Part shown: piece after piece, positions 19,312 through 28,342 of the stretch
Numbering within the stretch: the stretch's first letter is position 1
Layout: each line of letters starts with the position of its first letter
NCBI GenBank assembly: GCA_017414435.1
Contig: JAFQMN010000006.1
Location: 81,534-145,533, forward strand
DNA: 64,000 nucleotides
Reading direction: 5' to 3'
DNA from: Oscillospiraceae bacterium
GTDB lineage: Bacteria > Bacillota > Clostridia > Oscillospirales > Ruminococcaceae
Notes under the pieces: generated by a model
What the model was told of the DNA's origin: nothing
Database searches by the model: none
The model's input: only the letters and a program-made list of their open reading frames with translations
Program-made: the position numbers and the translations under genes

Positions 19312-20718
19312 TCACATTAGAAAGGCAGAAATAGCTTTTAACATCATATATGCATCTAACTTAGATACAATTTCATAAGGAGAATGCATCGATAAAATAG
19401 GTACACCAATATCTATAACTTCAATGCCTAGGTTAGCAATAAACCTAGCAACGGTTCCTCCACCACCTTGATCTACTTTGTTTGAACTAGTCTGCCATGC
19501 TATTTTATTTTTATTTAAAGTGTTCACTATTCTTCTAGTAAATTCTGCCCTTGCTTCAGATGTTCCTGCTTTGCCTCCGCCTCCTGTATACCTAGAAATG
19601 CATATTCCATGGTTTAAATACGCACAATTATTCCTTTCATACGCATGTGCCCAAGTAGGATCAAATGCAGCCTTAACATCTGCAGAAAGGCAGATACTAT
19701 TTTCTACACATTCTAAATACATATTAATATCCATTTTACATAGCATCATTAAATAGTTTTTAAGCATGTCTGATGCCAAACCTGTATTGCCATCACTACC
19801 AATTTCCTCACGATCTGTAAACACGCTTATTGTTGTTTGCTTGTTGTTTTTCGTCTGCAGTTCTGCCATTAACGAGGCATAAACGCACACTTTGTCATCT
19901 TGACCATAGCCACCAATTAAGCTTTTATCTAAACCAATATTCTTTGCATTAAATGCTGGAACTAAAGATAAGTCTGCACAAATTAGATCTTCTTCAGTTA
20001 TATTATACTTTTTATTTAATAATTTTAGTATACTAAACTTAGCATCACTATTTTCATTTTTTTCTTTAAACGGTAAACTACCTGCAATAACATTAAGTTG
20101 TTCTCCCGCAATAACTTCTCCCCACATTCTTTCTCGGTCATTCATTCTGTCTAGATGCGGTAGCAGATCTGTTATGCAAAATGTAGTATCATCACTTGGT
20201 TCTCCTATAATTACTTCTATAACTTTTTCATTTTTACCTGCTATAACGCCGTGTAAAGCTAGTGGAATAGTAATCCAGTGATGCTTTTTTATTCCGCCAT
20301 AATAATGAGTTTTAAACATGGCAAGTTCGCTATCGGAATATAGCGGTTTAGTTTTCAAATCTATTCTCGGAGAGTCCACATGCGATGCTACAATACATGT
20401 ACCGTTGCTTAATTGGGAATTCCCAATTGTAGATAAGATAATAGACTTGTTTTTTATATTGAAATATATTTTATCACCAGGTTTATAATTAATATTTTTA
20501 TCGAACCTTTTATAACCATATTTAGTAGCAATTTGTTGAATGTATTTTATAGTTTCTCGTTCGGTTTTGCAATTGTTCAAAAAATTAATATATTTCTGGG
20601 TGTACTTGTCAGCTTCTATTTGAATTTTGCTACTTAATTCTGCTATATGTTTAGGCTTAAATTCTAATTCTTCTTTTTTATCTTTTATTTTTTTAGTTTT
20701 TTTCTTTTTTTCCATCAT
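19312..20718 (-). CDS. apeB: M18 family aminopeptidase
   Basis: A 468-residue zinc aminopeptidase of family M18 (yeast Lap4, bacterial ApeB type), which trims acidic or neutral N-terminal residues in the cytoplasm. The metal ligands can be seen in ASHVDSPR, in the FTDREEIGSDGNTG block (catalytic Glu and ligand) and in the C-terminal ILSMHSPYEI motif. YYGGIKKHHWI forms part of the active-site wall. The N-terminus has an unusual lysine-rich run (KKKKTKKIKDKKEE). AGGAG lies seven bases before the first of two adjacent ATGs. It is a monocistronic minus-strand gene divergent from rpsT. The symbol is by family analogy. Confidence 0.88.
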   Translation of the reverse strand: MMEKKKKTKKIKDKKEELEFKPKHIAELSSKIQIEADKYTQKYINFLNNCKTERETIKYIQQIATKYGYKRFDKNINYKPGDKIYFNIKNKSIILSTIGNSQLSNGTCIVASHVDSPRIDLKTKPLYSDSELAMFKTHYYGGIKKHHWITIPLALHGVIAGKNEKVIEVIIGEPSDDTTFCITDLLPHLDRMNDRERMWGEVIAGEQLNVIAGSLPFKEKNENSDAKFSILKLLNKKYNITEEDLICADLSLVPAFNAKNIGLDKSLIGGYGQDDKVCVYASLMAELQTKNNKQTTISVFTDREEIGSDGNTGLASDMLKNYLMMLCKMDINMYLECVENSICLSADVKAAFDPTWAHAYERNNCAYLNHGICISRYTGGGGKAGTSEARAEFTRRIVNTLNKNKIAWQTSSNKVDQGGGGTVARFIANLGIEVIDIGVPILSMHSPYEIVSKLDAYMMLKAISAFLM

Positions 20719-20979
20719 AAATTTTCTCCTTTTTTATATCTTATCACATCTTTATAATTAACGTGATATCATAATAAATATAATATAGACAAAAATATAT
20801 TACAATTGAATATTTACTGTTTCATTTGCCGAATTTTGTCGAACCTTTGAGTAGTACATAATGATATTTTTACATAAACCCAGGCAGCGTTCTGCTGTAA
20901 TATTACAAAAATTATTTACATGTATATATAGTACTTAAACTCTAAAGATGCAAAAAATCATTTTTTTATTAGTAAATAG
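20719..20979. other. Divergent intergenic region between apeB and rpsT
   Basis: About 260 AT-rich bases before the rpsT promoter. Apart from the paired Spo0A-box-like sites at 20827-20843 I see no gene. The promoter of apeB must lie here on the minus strand, but I could not pick one with confidence. Confidence 0.5.
20827..20843 (+). promoter_or_regulatory. Tandem Spo0A-box-like sites between apeB and rpsT
   Basis: TGCCGAA (20827-20833) and TGTCGAA (20837-20843) are direct repeats 10 bp apart. Both fit the known 0A box TGNCGAA perfectly. They are 109 bases upstream of the apeB start and 137 bases upstream of the rpsT -35. Confidence 0.5.
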
Positions 20980-21009
20980 TTGACTAACAAATGAATTGTG
21001 TGATATAAT
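20980..21009 (+). promoter_or_regulatory. Promoter for rpsT
   Basis: TTGACT (20980-20985), 18-base spacer, TGA then TATAAT (21004-21009): a near-consensus extended -10 promoter about 70 bases before the rpsT start. Confidence 0.85.
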
Positions 21010-21081
21010 AAACAATGTAATTATTGCTTATTAATATTATTTGCAATAGTTAATTTATATGAATTTTAGGAGGAATATATA

Positions 21082-21333
21082 GTGCCAAATATCAGATCGG
21101 CAAAAAAAAGAGTAAAAATTGAATCTAAGAGAAAGATGCATAATAAAATTTTAAAAACAAATCTTAAAACTGTAATTAAGCGGGCAAAAGCTTCTGCTGT
21201 AAAAGATGGAAAAATAAGTGTAGACGCTTTTAAATTGGCTGTAAAAAAAATAGATCAAGCAGCAAATAAAGGGATAATCCATAAAAATTGTGCAGCCAGA
21301 AAGAAATCTCAGTTGGCCAAAATGTCTCATTAA
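21082..21333 (+). CDS. rpsT: 30S ribosomal protein S20
   Basis: S20, 83 residues, is a primary 16S rRNA-binding protein. The opening MPNIRSAKKRVKIESKRK and the C-terminal KGIIHKNCAARKKSQLAK are diagnostic. It starts with GTG, preceded by AGGAGGAA. S20 genes often use non-ATG starts as part of autoregulation. It has a strong promoter of its own and probably transcribes into the divIVA-like gene, which starts 60 bases downstream. Confidence 0.96.
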   Translation: MPNIRSAKKRVKIESKRKMHNKILKTNLKTVIKRAKASAVKDGKISVDAFKLAVKKIDQAANKGIIHKNCAARKKSQLAKMSH

Positions 21334-21393
21334 ATAAAAGCTTAAAAGTTAGTGTCTATAAAAATATCTGCTTTTCAGTTTAGGGGTGAACAT

Positions 21394-21951
21394 ATGAAAC
21401 CAGTTGAATTTAATACAGCATTTGTGGGATTTAATAAAACAGAAGTGTTAGATTACATCTCGTGCCTAACAAAAGAATTTAACAAAGTAACTGAGGGACA
21501 TCAAAAAAAGATAAAAGAATTAACAGAACAAAACAGTACAATAGCTAGTGAAATTAACAGCAAAAATGAAACAATTAAGCTTTTAGAACAAGAAATAAAA
21601 ACCATGAATGCCCGAATAGATGAACTTAATAATAAAGAAGCCACTTATAATTCTGCAATAGAAAATGTAGGAGCGGCTATGCTTACCATTAAAAAAACAG
21701 CGAACTCTTTGTTAGAAGAAGCAGAAAACAAAGTGCGTACATTTGTTTCCAGCTTTTCTAACATGAAGGAAAATGCCTGCAATAACATATTATCGTTTGA
21801 GCGAAATTTAAAAGAAATTAATATAACAGTTAACAATGCAACTGCTAATTTTAATAATCAAGTAGAAGGTGCTTTATCTTCTTTGTTGGAGTTACGCGAA
21901 GGGTTAATGAAGATGGACATTCTTAATGAAGATTTCGATAAAATAAAATAA
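21394..21951 (+). CDS. DivIVA-domain coiled-coil protein
   Basis: A 185-residue protein with a DivIVA-like N-terminus (VEFNTAFVGFNKTEVLDYIS, about residues 3-22). This is the lipid-binding segment that targets curved membrane at poles and septa. It is followed by a long coiled coil (about 25-80) and a second helical region to the end. True DivIVA carries a similar opening with FxxGYDxxEV; here the corresponding block is FVGFNKTEV. The ATG at 21394 has TAGGGGTG six bases upstream. It may be DivIVA or a paralogue such as GpsB/SepIVA-type; the usual ylm-cluster neighbours are missing. Confidence 0.7.
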   Translation: MKPVEFNTAFVGFNKTEVLDYISCLTKEFNKVTEGHQKKIKELTEQNSTIASEINSKNETIKLLEQEIKTMNARIDELNNKEATYNSAIENVGAAMLTIKKTANSLLEEAENKVRTFVSSFSNMKENACNNILSFERNLKEINITVNNATANFNNQVEGALSSLLELREGLMKMDILNEDFDKIK

Positions 21952-21960
21952 TACACTTTT

Positions 21961-21982
21961 CAGTTTGTGTTAACACAAACTG
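21961..21982. terminator. Perfect 22-bp palindrome, probable terminator
   Basis: CAGTTTGTG (21961-21969) pairs with CACAAACTG (21974-21982) around TTAA, ten bases after the divIVA-like stop. No good T run follows, so it may instead be a processing site before the SRP RNA. Confidence 0.45.
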
Positions 21983-21989
21983 TATCTTG

Positions 21990-22095
21990 TGCAATGCAGA
22001 AAACACTAGCAATAAAACGCTATGAACCATGTTAGGCGGGAAACCGAGCAGCATTAAATGGTAGTTTTATGTGTTAGAACATTTTCTGCATTGCA
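21990..22095 (+). ncRNA. ffs: Signal recognition particle RNA (small bacterial type)
   Basis: The conserved SRP core is visible: GTTAGGCGGGAAACCGAGCA (22031-22050), then GCATTAA. It contains the GGAA-type tetraloop region and the asymmetric loop bound by Ffh. The ends TGCAATGCAGAAAA (21990-22003) and TTTTCTGCATTGCA (22082-22095) pair perfectly over 14 bases and close a hairpin of about 106 nt. No Alu-like domain is present, so it is the short 4.5S-like form. It lies upstream of dnaX, the same order as scr-dnaX in Bacillus subtilis. Its exact ends and promoter are inferred. Confidence 0.88.
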
Positions 22096-22113
22096 GAATA
22101 TATTATATCCAAT

Positions 22114-22150
22114 TGCACGTAAATGGGCAAAGCCATAATGTGCATTTTTT
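22114..22150 (+). terminator. Terminator of the SRP RNA gene
   Basis: TGCAC (22114-22118) pairs with GTGCA (22140-22144), and an inner stem ATGG/CCAT (22123-22126 with 22133-22136) stacks inside. A six-base T run (22145-22150) follows. Confidence 0.65.
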
Positions 22151-22188
22151 CTGTAATATCTGTAAATACATTGTAGAGGTGCTCAATA

Positions 22189-23565
22189 ATGTATAAAGCA
22201 TTATATAGAAGATCTAGACCAAATAGATTCAGTGAGATTGTTGGGCAAGAGCATATATCTTTAACTCTAAAGAACGAAGTAATTAACGGAACATTCTCTC
22301 ATGCGTATATCTTCACAGGAAGTAGAGGAATTGGGAAAACAACAACAGCTAAAATATTAGCTAAGGCGCTTAATTGTGCAGCACTTCAAAATGGTGAACC
22401 ATGTTGTGAATGCAATATTTGTAAAGGCATAGATGCTGGGAACATTCCAGATGTTCAAGAAATTGATGCAGCGAGTAATACTGGCGTAGATAATATTCGC
22501 GCAATTAAAGAAGATGCTCAATTTGCTCCAACTGTTGGGAAATATAGAGTCTATATAATAGATGAAGCACATATGTTGAGCATTGGGGCATTTAACGCAT
22601 TGCTTAAAATTATGGAGGAGCCACCAAACAATGTAGTTTTTATTTTGGCAACAACCCAAATTAATAAGATCCCGGCAACTATACTTTCTAGATGCCAGAG
22701 GTTTGATTTCTTAAGGCCATCTGTTTTGACAATAGAGCAATTGTTGTTAAAAGTTGCATCTAAAGAAGATATTGCTATAAATAGTGATGCAGTTAGACTG
22801 ATAGCTGTTTTATCTGATGGCGGAATGCGTGATGCACTTTCTTTGTTAGATGTATGTAGTAATGTTAGTAACGGTAAAGTTATTGATGAATCACTTGTGG
22901 AAAGCATTGCCGCAATTCCATTAGATAAAGAATGCTTAAATTTATTAGAAGCAGCTATAAACAGCGATTATGAACTATGCATAAAGATTATAAACGAATG
23001 CTATGTTAAAGCAGTAGATATCAGTTCTTTATGTGAAAGCTTATTAAGGCATTGCCGTAATATACTTTTATTAAAAACATGTAAAAAAGAGATAAATTTG
23101 CTGGAAATCTCGCAAAAAAGTTTGAAAAAAACTCAAGAAATTGCATTTAAAATCTCATTAAATCAAATAATGTTAATATTAGAAGAAATAAAATTAGCTT
23201 ATGAAAAATTAAATAAATCTTCTATGCCTAAAATTGAACTGGAACTTTGTTTACTGAATTTATGCAAAAAACTCCATGTTTTACCTGTAAATGAATGTAA
23301 TAGCAATCAAGCTTCTGAGGATGAGTCTTTTAGAATTAAAAATTGGCAGCAAGTAATAGAGTGTTTAACAGAAACAAATTCTATATTAGCTGGTGCTTTA
23401 AACGATTCCAGTGCATATATTAAAAATGATACTGTGCTGATTGATTCTGAGAATAGCATATTTTTAGAACTAATCCGTAATGATGAGAATGCAAAAAAAG
23501 ACTTAAAAGTGGCGATGGTTAAAATATTAGGAAAACGCTATAGAATTGGGCCATATAAAAAATAA
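22189..23565 (+). CDS. dnaX: DNA polymerase III subunit gamma/tau
   Basis: A 458-residue clamp-loader ATPase. Walker A is GSRGIGKTTTAK, Walker B VYIIDEAHMLS, and the SRC motif ILSRCQRFDF carries the arginine finger. The zinc module has cysteines in CAALQNGEPCCECNIC. The first about 220 residues are well conserved and the C-terminal tau part is short and diverged. ATG start with GAGGTGC upstream. It follows the SRP RNA, and recA starts only 38 bases after its stop. The usual yaaK-recR partners are absent. Confidence 0.95.
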   Translation: MYKALYRRSRPNRFSEIVGQEHISLTLKNEVINGTFSHAYIFTGSRGIGKTTTAKILAKALNCAALQNGEPCCECNICKGIDAGNIPDVQEIDAASNTGVDNIRAIKEDAQFAPTVGKYRVYIIDEAHMLSIGAFNALLKIMEEPPNNVVFILATTQINKIPATILSRCQRFDFLRPSVLTIEQLLLKVASKEDIAINSDAVRLIAVLSDGGMRDALSLLDVCSNVSNGKVIDESLVESIAAIPLDKECLNLLEAAINSDYELCIKIINECYVKAVDISSLCESLLRHCRNILLLKTCKKEINLLEISQKSLKKTQEIAFKISLNQIMLILEEIKLAYEKLNKSSMPKIELELCLLNLCKKLHVLPVNECNSNQASEDESFRIKNWQQVIECLTETNSILAGALNDSSAYIKNDTVLIDSENSIFLELIRNDENAKKDLKVAMVKILGKRYRIGPYKK

Positions 23566-23603
23566 AACGTTATAAAACCATAAATTAAGGAGAATTTATT
23601 TTT

Positions 23604-24662
23604 ATGGAAGACAAACAAAAAGTGTTAGAAGCAGCAATATTCCAAATTGAAAAGAATTTTGGCAAAGGCTCTATTATGAAGTTAGGGCAAAACGCTCTAA
23701 ATATCGAGGCTATTCCAACTGGTTCAATTTCTTTAGATCTAGCTTTAGGGGTGGGAGGGTTCCCAAGAGGAAGAATTATTGAAATTTTTGGACCAGAAAG
23801 CTCTGGGAAAACTACAGTTGCACTTCATGTAGTTGCCTCTGCACAAAAGATGGGTGGAACTGCTGCGTTTATAGATGTTGAGCATGCGTTAGACCCGGTG
23901 TATGCTGCAGCATTAGGTGTTGATGTTGATTCATTGTTAGTTTCTCAACCAGATACAGGAGAGCAAGCATTAGAAATAACAGAAACATTGGTGCGTTCCG
24001 GCGCCATTGATGTTATTGTTATAGACTCTGTTGCAGCACTAGTACCTCGGCAAGAAATTGAAGGCGATATGGGTGATGCCCATGTTGGCTTGCAGGCACG
24101 GCTTATGTCTCAGGCCCTTAGAAAGTTAACTGCAATAATTTCTAAAACAAATTGTGTGGCATTGTTCATTAATCAATTGCGTGAAAAAGTAGGTATAATG
24201 TTTGGAAACCCAGAAGTTACCCCAGGTGGACGTGCGCTAAAGTTTTATTCTTCGGTTAGGTTAGATGTTAGGCGCATTGAAACTCTAAAAAATGGTACAG
24301 AAGTTATTGGGAATAGAACTAGATGCAAAGTAGTAAAAAATAAAGTTGCACCGCCATTTAGAGAAGCCGAGTTCGACATTATGTATGGTAGTGGTATCTC
24401 TAAAGAAGGTGAACTGTTAGATATTGCCACTAAAAAAGATATTATAAGTAAAAGTGGAACATGGTTTAACTATGGTGAGGTTAGGCTAGGACAAGGGAGA
24501 GACAATGCAAAAGAATACCTTAAGAATGACCCAGATTTAATGAAAGAAATAAGTGAAAAAGTATTAGGAAGCATTGCTAAAGACAATCCAAAATTAGAAA
24601 AAGAACAGCAAAAAAATGAATTAGAAACAACGGGGAATAATGTAAAAAAGGAAAAGAAGTAA
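23604..24662 (+). CDS. recA: Recombinase RecA
   Basis: RecA, 352 residues, forms ATP-dependent filaments on single-stranded DNA for homologous recombination and LexA cleavage. Walker A is GPESSGKTT, Walker [11 protein letters not shown], and the [18 protein letters not shown]2-loop region is intact, as is the opening [15 protein letters not shown]. The C-terminal tail is lysine- and glutamate-rich (about 325-352). ATG start with AAGGAG. It lies 38 bases downstream of dnaX with no visible LexA box (GAAC-N4-GTTC type) in the gap. recX follows after 12 bases. Confidence 0.98.
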   Translation: MEDKQKVLEAAIFQIEKNFGKGSIMKLGQNALNIEAIPTGSISLDLALGVGGFPRGRIIEIFGPESSGKTTVALHVVASAQKMGGTAAFIDVEHALDPVYAAALGVDVDSLLVSQPDTGEQALEITETLVRSGAIDVIVIDSVAALVPRQEIEGDMGDAHVGLQARLMSQALRKLTAIISKTNCVALFINQLREKVGIMFGNPEVTPGGRALKFYSSVRLDVRRIETLKNGTEVIGNRTRCKVVKNKVAPPFREAEFDIMYGSGISKEGELLDIATKKDIISKSGTWFNYGEVRLGQGRDNAKEYLKNDPDLMKEISEKVLGSIAKDNPKLEKEQQKNELETTGNNVKKEKK

Positions 24663-24674
24663 GGTGACTTAAAA

Positions 24675-24986
24675 ATGATTCAAGATTTTGAAGAAGCACT
24701 TAAATTAGGAGAAAATCTGTTTTTTGAACGAAAATTTGGACGTATTAGGGTTAGAAAAGAATTAGAAAAAAAAGAAATAAATACAAATGTTATAGAAAAA
24801 GTTATGGAAAAATTAGATCCAGGATTTGAAGAACGACATATCAAATATATTATCTTGAATAAATATGGTCGCCGCATTTTTATTGATCAAGAACGTGAAA
24901 AAATTGTTAGACTTATGGTTAGGTATGGATACGATGCAGATAAAGCAGTTTATGTTTTAGACTGTTTAGAAAGAGCGGAACTTTAA
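24675..24986 (+). CDS. recX: Short RecX-family regulator of RecA
   Basis: A 103-residue helical protein whose position directly after recA and internal pattern identify it as RecX, the modulator of RecA filaments. RecX repeats can be recognised in KFGRIRVRKELEKKEINTNV and in the C-terminal VRYGYDADKAVYVLDCLE. Most RecX proteins are 150-270 residues with three or more tandem helical repeats, so this one is strongly shortened. No frameshift is visible: its stop overlaps the rimO start by one base. Assignment rests on context and weak similarity. Confidence 0.65.
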   Translation: MIQDFEEALKLGENLFFERKFGRIRVRKELEKKEINTNVIEKVMEKLDPGFEERHIKYIILNKYGRRIFIDQEREKIVRLMVRYGYDADKAVYVLDCLERAEL

Positions 24987-26311
24987 TGAAAATTGGATTA
25001 ATTTCTTTAGGATGCTTTAAAAACCAAGTTGATGCGGAAAAAATGTTATTTAAACTTAAACAATCTGGCTTTGAAATTTGTACAAATTTATCTCTTTGCG
25101 AGATTATTATAATAAACACTTGTGGCTTTATAGAATCTGCGAAACAAGAGGCTATTAACACTATTTTAGAGATCTGCGAATTAAAAAAATCATCTTCATC
25201 TCTTAAAAAAGTAATTGTAACCGGGTGCTTGGCTCAACGCTATAAAACAGAAATCTTAAAAAATATTCCAGAAGTTGATGTGGTATTGGGGATAGGCGCA
25301 AACGAAAATATTGTTGATTTAATAAAAAAGTCTATTCAAACAGACGAGAAAATTGAAAGCTTTCCCGCAATTAATAAGTTCTCTATGGAAGGTGACCGAA
25401 TAATAGATTCTAGTGTACCATTTGCTTATGTCAAAATTGCAGATGGTTGCAATAATCGGTGCTCTTATTGTGCAATTCCTTTAATCCGTGGCCCGTTTAA
25501 AAGCAGAAAAAAAGAAAATATCCTAAATGAGATCCACCATTTAGCAGAAAGTGGTGTGCGAGAAGTTAATTTAATAGCACAAGATACAACTAGCTACGGC
25601 TCCGATATATATGGCGAATTTAAATTGCAAGAACTTATTGAAGAGATATCTAAAATTGATGGAATTAAATGGATAAGAATTCTGTATTGCTATCCGGACC
25701 ACATTACAGATGAACTACTACAAGAAATAAAGAACAACCCAAAAGTTGTTAAATATTTTGATATACCTCTTCAACATGTTGACGGGGAAATATTAAAACA
25801 AATGAATAGAACAGGAGATATAAAGTCTATTGCTGCCTTGTTGCATAAAATTCGCACAGTTATCCCAGAAGCTGTTATAAGAACAACTTTTATTATTGGT
25901 TTTCCTGGTGAATCTGGTGCACAGTTCGAAGCTCTTTGCAAATTTGCAGAAGATCATAAATTTGAACGTTTAGGTTGCTTTACTTATTCACAAGAAGAAA
26001 ATACTAAAGCTGCACAACTACCAGATCAAATTGATTATGAAATAAAAGCGGCAAGAGAACAAACATTAATGGATATTCAATCACTAATTATAGATAAATT
26101 TTCTGCAAACTTGGTTGGTAAGACATTTGAAGTTTTAGTAGAAAAAGCGACTAAAGATGGCAATTTTGTAGGTAGAACTTATATGGATGCTCCTGATGTG
26201 GACGGTATGGTTTATTTTAACGGGAATAGTAATTGCAAAATTGGCGATTTTGTAAAAGTTCAAATTGACGATTACGAGGGTTATGAGCTGTTTGGGCACT
26301 TAATAAAGTAA
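24986..26311 (+). CDS. rimO: Ribosomal protein S12 methylthiotransferase RimO
   Basis: A 441-residue radical-SAM methylthiotransferase that modifies the S12 aspartate. The N-terminal UPF0004 domain has its iron-sulfur cysteines in SLGCFKN, INTCGFI and GCLAQRY. The radical-SAM motif is CNNRCSYCAIP near residues 152-162, and a C-terminal TRAM domain ends the protein. RGPFKSRKKENI and NLIAQDTTSYG favour RimO over MiaB, as does its place beside pgsA. The ATG overlaps the recX stop by one base, so translation is probably coupled. Confidence 0.95.
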   Translation: MKIGLISLGCFKNQVDAEKMLFKLKQSGFEICTNLSLCEIIIINTCGFIESAKQEAINTILEICELKKSSSSLKKVIVTGCLAQRYKTEILKNIPEVDVVLGIGANENIVDLIKKSIQTDEKIESFPAINKFSMEGDRIIDSSVPFAYVKIADGCNNRCSYCAIPLIRGPFKSRKKENILNEIHHLAESGVREVNLIAQDTTSYGSDIYGEFKLQELIEEISKIDGIKWIRILYCYPDHITDELLQEIKNNPKVVKYFDIPLQHVDGEILKQMNRTGDIKSIAALLHKIRTVIPEAVIRTTFIIGFPGESGAQFEALCKFAEDHKFERLGCFTYSQEENTKAAQLPDQIDYEIKAAREQTLMDIQSLIIDKFSANLVGKTFEVLVEKATKDGNFVGRTYMDAPDVDGMVYFNGNSNCKIGDFVKVQIDDYEGYELFGHLIK

Positions 26312-26338
26312 ACTAGTAGTAAAAATGGAGGCGAAATT

Positions 26339-26920
26339 TTGACTACCGCAAATAGATTAACGCTATTTAGAATTTTATTAGTACCTTTGTTTATATTCTT
26401 TATTCTTTCTTATAACTTCGTACCACATAGTTTTTTATGGGCGCTTATAGTTTTCATCATAGCATCAGTTACAGATATGCTAGATGGAATAATTGCCAGA
26501 AAGTACAATCAAATAACTGACTTTGGTAAACTTTTAGACCCTCTGGCAGATAAAATGTTAATTATTTCTGCACTTATTTGCTTAGTTCATTTAAATCTTA
26601 TAAATGTAGTTGCTGTAATTATTGTAATTATGCGCGAATTTTTAATAACAGCATTCAGAGCCTTTGCACAAGAAAAACAAGTAATTATTGCTGCCGGAAT
26701 GTTGGGAAAGATAAAAACAGTTAGCCAAATAATATGTGTAATTTTCATTTTAATATCTCAAGAATTAATTTTTGCAAATTTAATTAAAAACGTACAAATT
26801 TATTCGGTTGTTAATTTTATATTAGTTTGGCTAATGGTTCTGTTTACAGTTCTTTCTGCAATAAATTATATTTATGCTAACACTAGCCTATTTTGCAATA
26901 TAACCAAAACAAAGGAATGA
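26339..26920 (+). CDS. pgsA: CDP-diacylglycerol-glycerol-3-phosphate 3-phosphatidyltransferase
   Basis: A 193-residue integral membrane enzyme that makes phosphatidylglycerophosphate, the first step to phosphatidylglycerol. The CDP-alcohol phosphotransferase signature D-x2-D-G-x2-A-R-x8-G-x3-D-x3-D is complete in the segment running from DMLDGIIAR to KLLDPLADK. About five to six hydrophobic helices can be seen. It starts with TTG, with GGAGG seven bases upstream. rimO precedes and cysS follows within seven bases. Confidence 0.93.
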   Translation: MTTANRLTLFRILLVPLFIFFILSYNFVPHSFLWALIVFIIASVTDMLDGIIARKYNQITDFGKLLDPLADKMLIISALICLVHLNLINVVAVIIVIMREFLITAFRAFAQEKQVIIAAGMLGKIKTVSQIICVIFILISQELIFANLIKNVQIYSVVNFILVWLMVLFTVLSAINYIYANTSLFCNITKTKE

Positions 26921-26926
26921 GACTTT

Positions 26927-28342
26927 TTGATTCTATATAACACATTAACAAAAAAAAATGAAGAATTTACACCAATTAAAGATAAAGAGATAAAAATGTA
27001 CGAATGTGGCCCCACTGTATATGATTTTATTCATATAGGCAATGCAAGGCCTATGTGTGTTTTTGACTCTTTAAGAAGGTATTTTTTATATTTAGGTTAC
27101 AATGTTACTTTTGCTCAAAATTTTACAGATGTAGATGATAAAATAATCAATAAAGCAAAAATACAAAACAAAACTTGCAAAGAAATAGCAGATGAATTTA
27201 TTGCCGAATATTACACAGACGCGCAAGGTTTGAATATTATACCGGCAACCTATGCTCCTAAAGCAACAGAGACAATCGAAAACATTCAAAAAATTATTCA
27301 AAAACTTTGCGAACTGAACATGGCATATTGTAAAGATGGAACGGTTTACTTTAGAGCAAAACGATTTAAAGAATACGGCAAACTTTCCGGTATGCCTATT
27401 GATGAGTTAAACGCCGGTGCTAGAGTGGAAATTAACACTAATAAAGAAGATAGTTTGGATTTTGCTTTGTGGAAGGCAGCAAAGCCAGGCGAAATATATT
27501 GGCCTTCTTTATGGGGGAATGGCAGACCAGGCTGGCATATTGAATGCTCTGCAATGATAGATAAAATATTTGGTACTACAATAGACATTCACTGTGGTGG
27601 TCAAGATTTAATTTTTCCACATCACGAAAATGAAATTGCACAATCAGTTACATATAGCGGTGTTAATTTGGCAAATTATTGGCTGCATAATGGGCATATC
27701 AACATATCTGGCAATAAAATGTCTAAATCTGCTGGCAACTTTTTTACCGTACGAGAAATAGCTCAAAAGTATGGTTATATGCCAATTCGTTTAATGATGT
27801 TGCAATCTCATTACAGAACTCCAATTAATTATAGCGAAGAGATAATGGCACAAAATTTATCTGCTTTAGAACGTGTAAATTCTTGTAGAGAAGCTTTACA
27901 AGATGCAATAAAAAAGCCGAAAAATGCATCCAATACTTCAAGTTCAATAAAAATAGAACGTTTAGCTAAGTTTAAGGAACAGTTTAAATATGAATTAGAT
28001 AACGATTTTAATACAGCCGGAGCACTTGGAGTGCTGTTTAATATGGTTAAAGAGATCAATACCACATGTTTTTTAAATAAAATGTTAAATCCTTCTTATG
28101 TAAAAATGGCATATGAACAATTAGAAGAGTTTTTATATATTTTGGGGTTAAATTTAGATGAATTAAAAATAAAGGTGGAACTAGAGATTCAAAAGCTAAT
28201 TGACGCACGGCAAGAAGCGCGAAAAAATAAAGATTTTAAAACCGCTGACGAAATCCGTAGCAAATTGCAAGAGTTAGGAATTATTTTAGAAGATACAGCA
28301 ACAGGGGTAAAGATAAAAAAACTCGGAGGGAATAAAAAATGA
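26927..28342 (+). CDS. cysS: Cysteine-tRNA ligase
   Basis: A 471-residue class I synthetase that charges tRNA-Cys. The HIGH-type motif is FIHIGNARP, the zinc ligands include the cysteine of MYECGPTVYD and C209-region WHIECSAM with the HHENE segment, and the KMSKS loop is NKMSKSAGNFF. It starts with TTG about ten bases after GGAATG, giving the family's usual N-terminus. The stop overlaps the ATG of the next gene (ATGA). Confidence 0.97.
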   Translation: MILYNTLTKKNEEFTPIKDKEIKMYECGPTVYDFIHIGNARPMCVFDSLRRYFLYLGYNVTFAQNFTDVDDKIINKAKIQNKTCKEIADEFIAEYYTDAQGLNIIPATYAPKATETIENIQKIIQKLCELNMAYCKDGTVYFRAKRFKEYGKLSGMPIDELNAGARVEINTNKEDSLDFALWKAAKPGEIYWPSLWGNGRPGWHIECSAMIDKIFGTTIDIHCGGQDLIFPHHENEIAQSVTYSGVNLANYWLHNGHINISGNKMSKSAGNFFTVREIAQKYGYMPIRLMMLQSHYRTPINYSEEIMAQNLSALERVNSCREALQDAIKKPKNASNTSSSIKIERLAKFKEQFKYELDNDFNTAGALGVLFNMVKEINTTCFLNKMLNPSYVKMAYEQLEEFLYILGLNLDELKIKVELEIQKLIDARQEARKNKDFKTADEIRSKLQELGIILEDTATGVKIKKLGGNKK

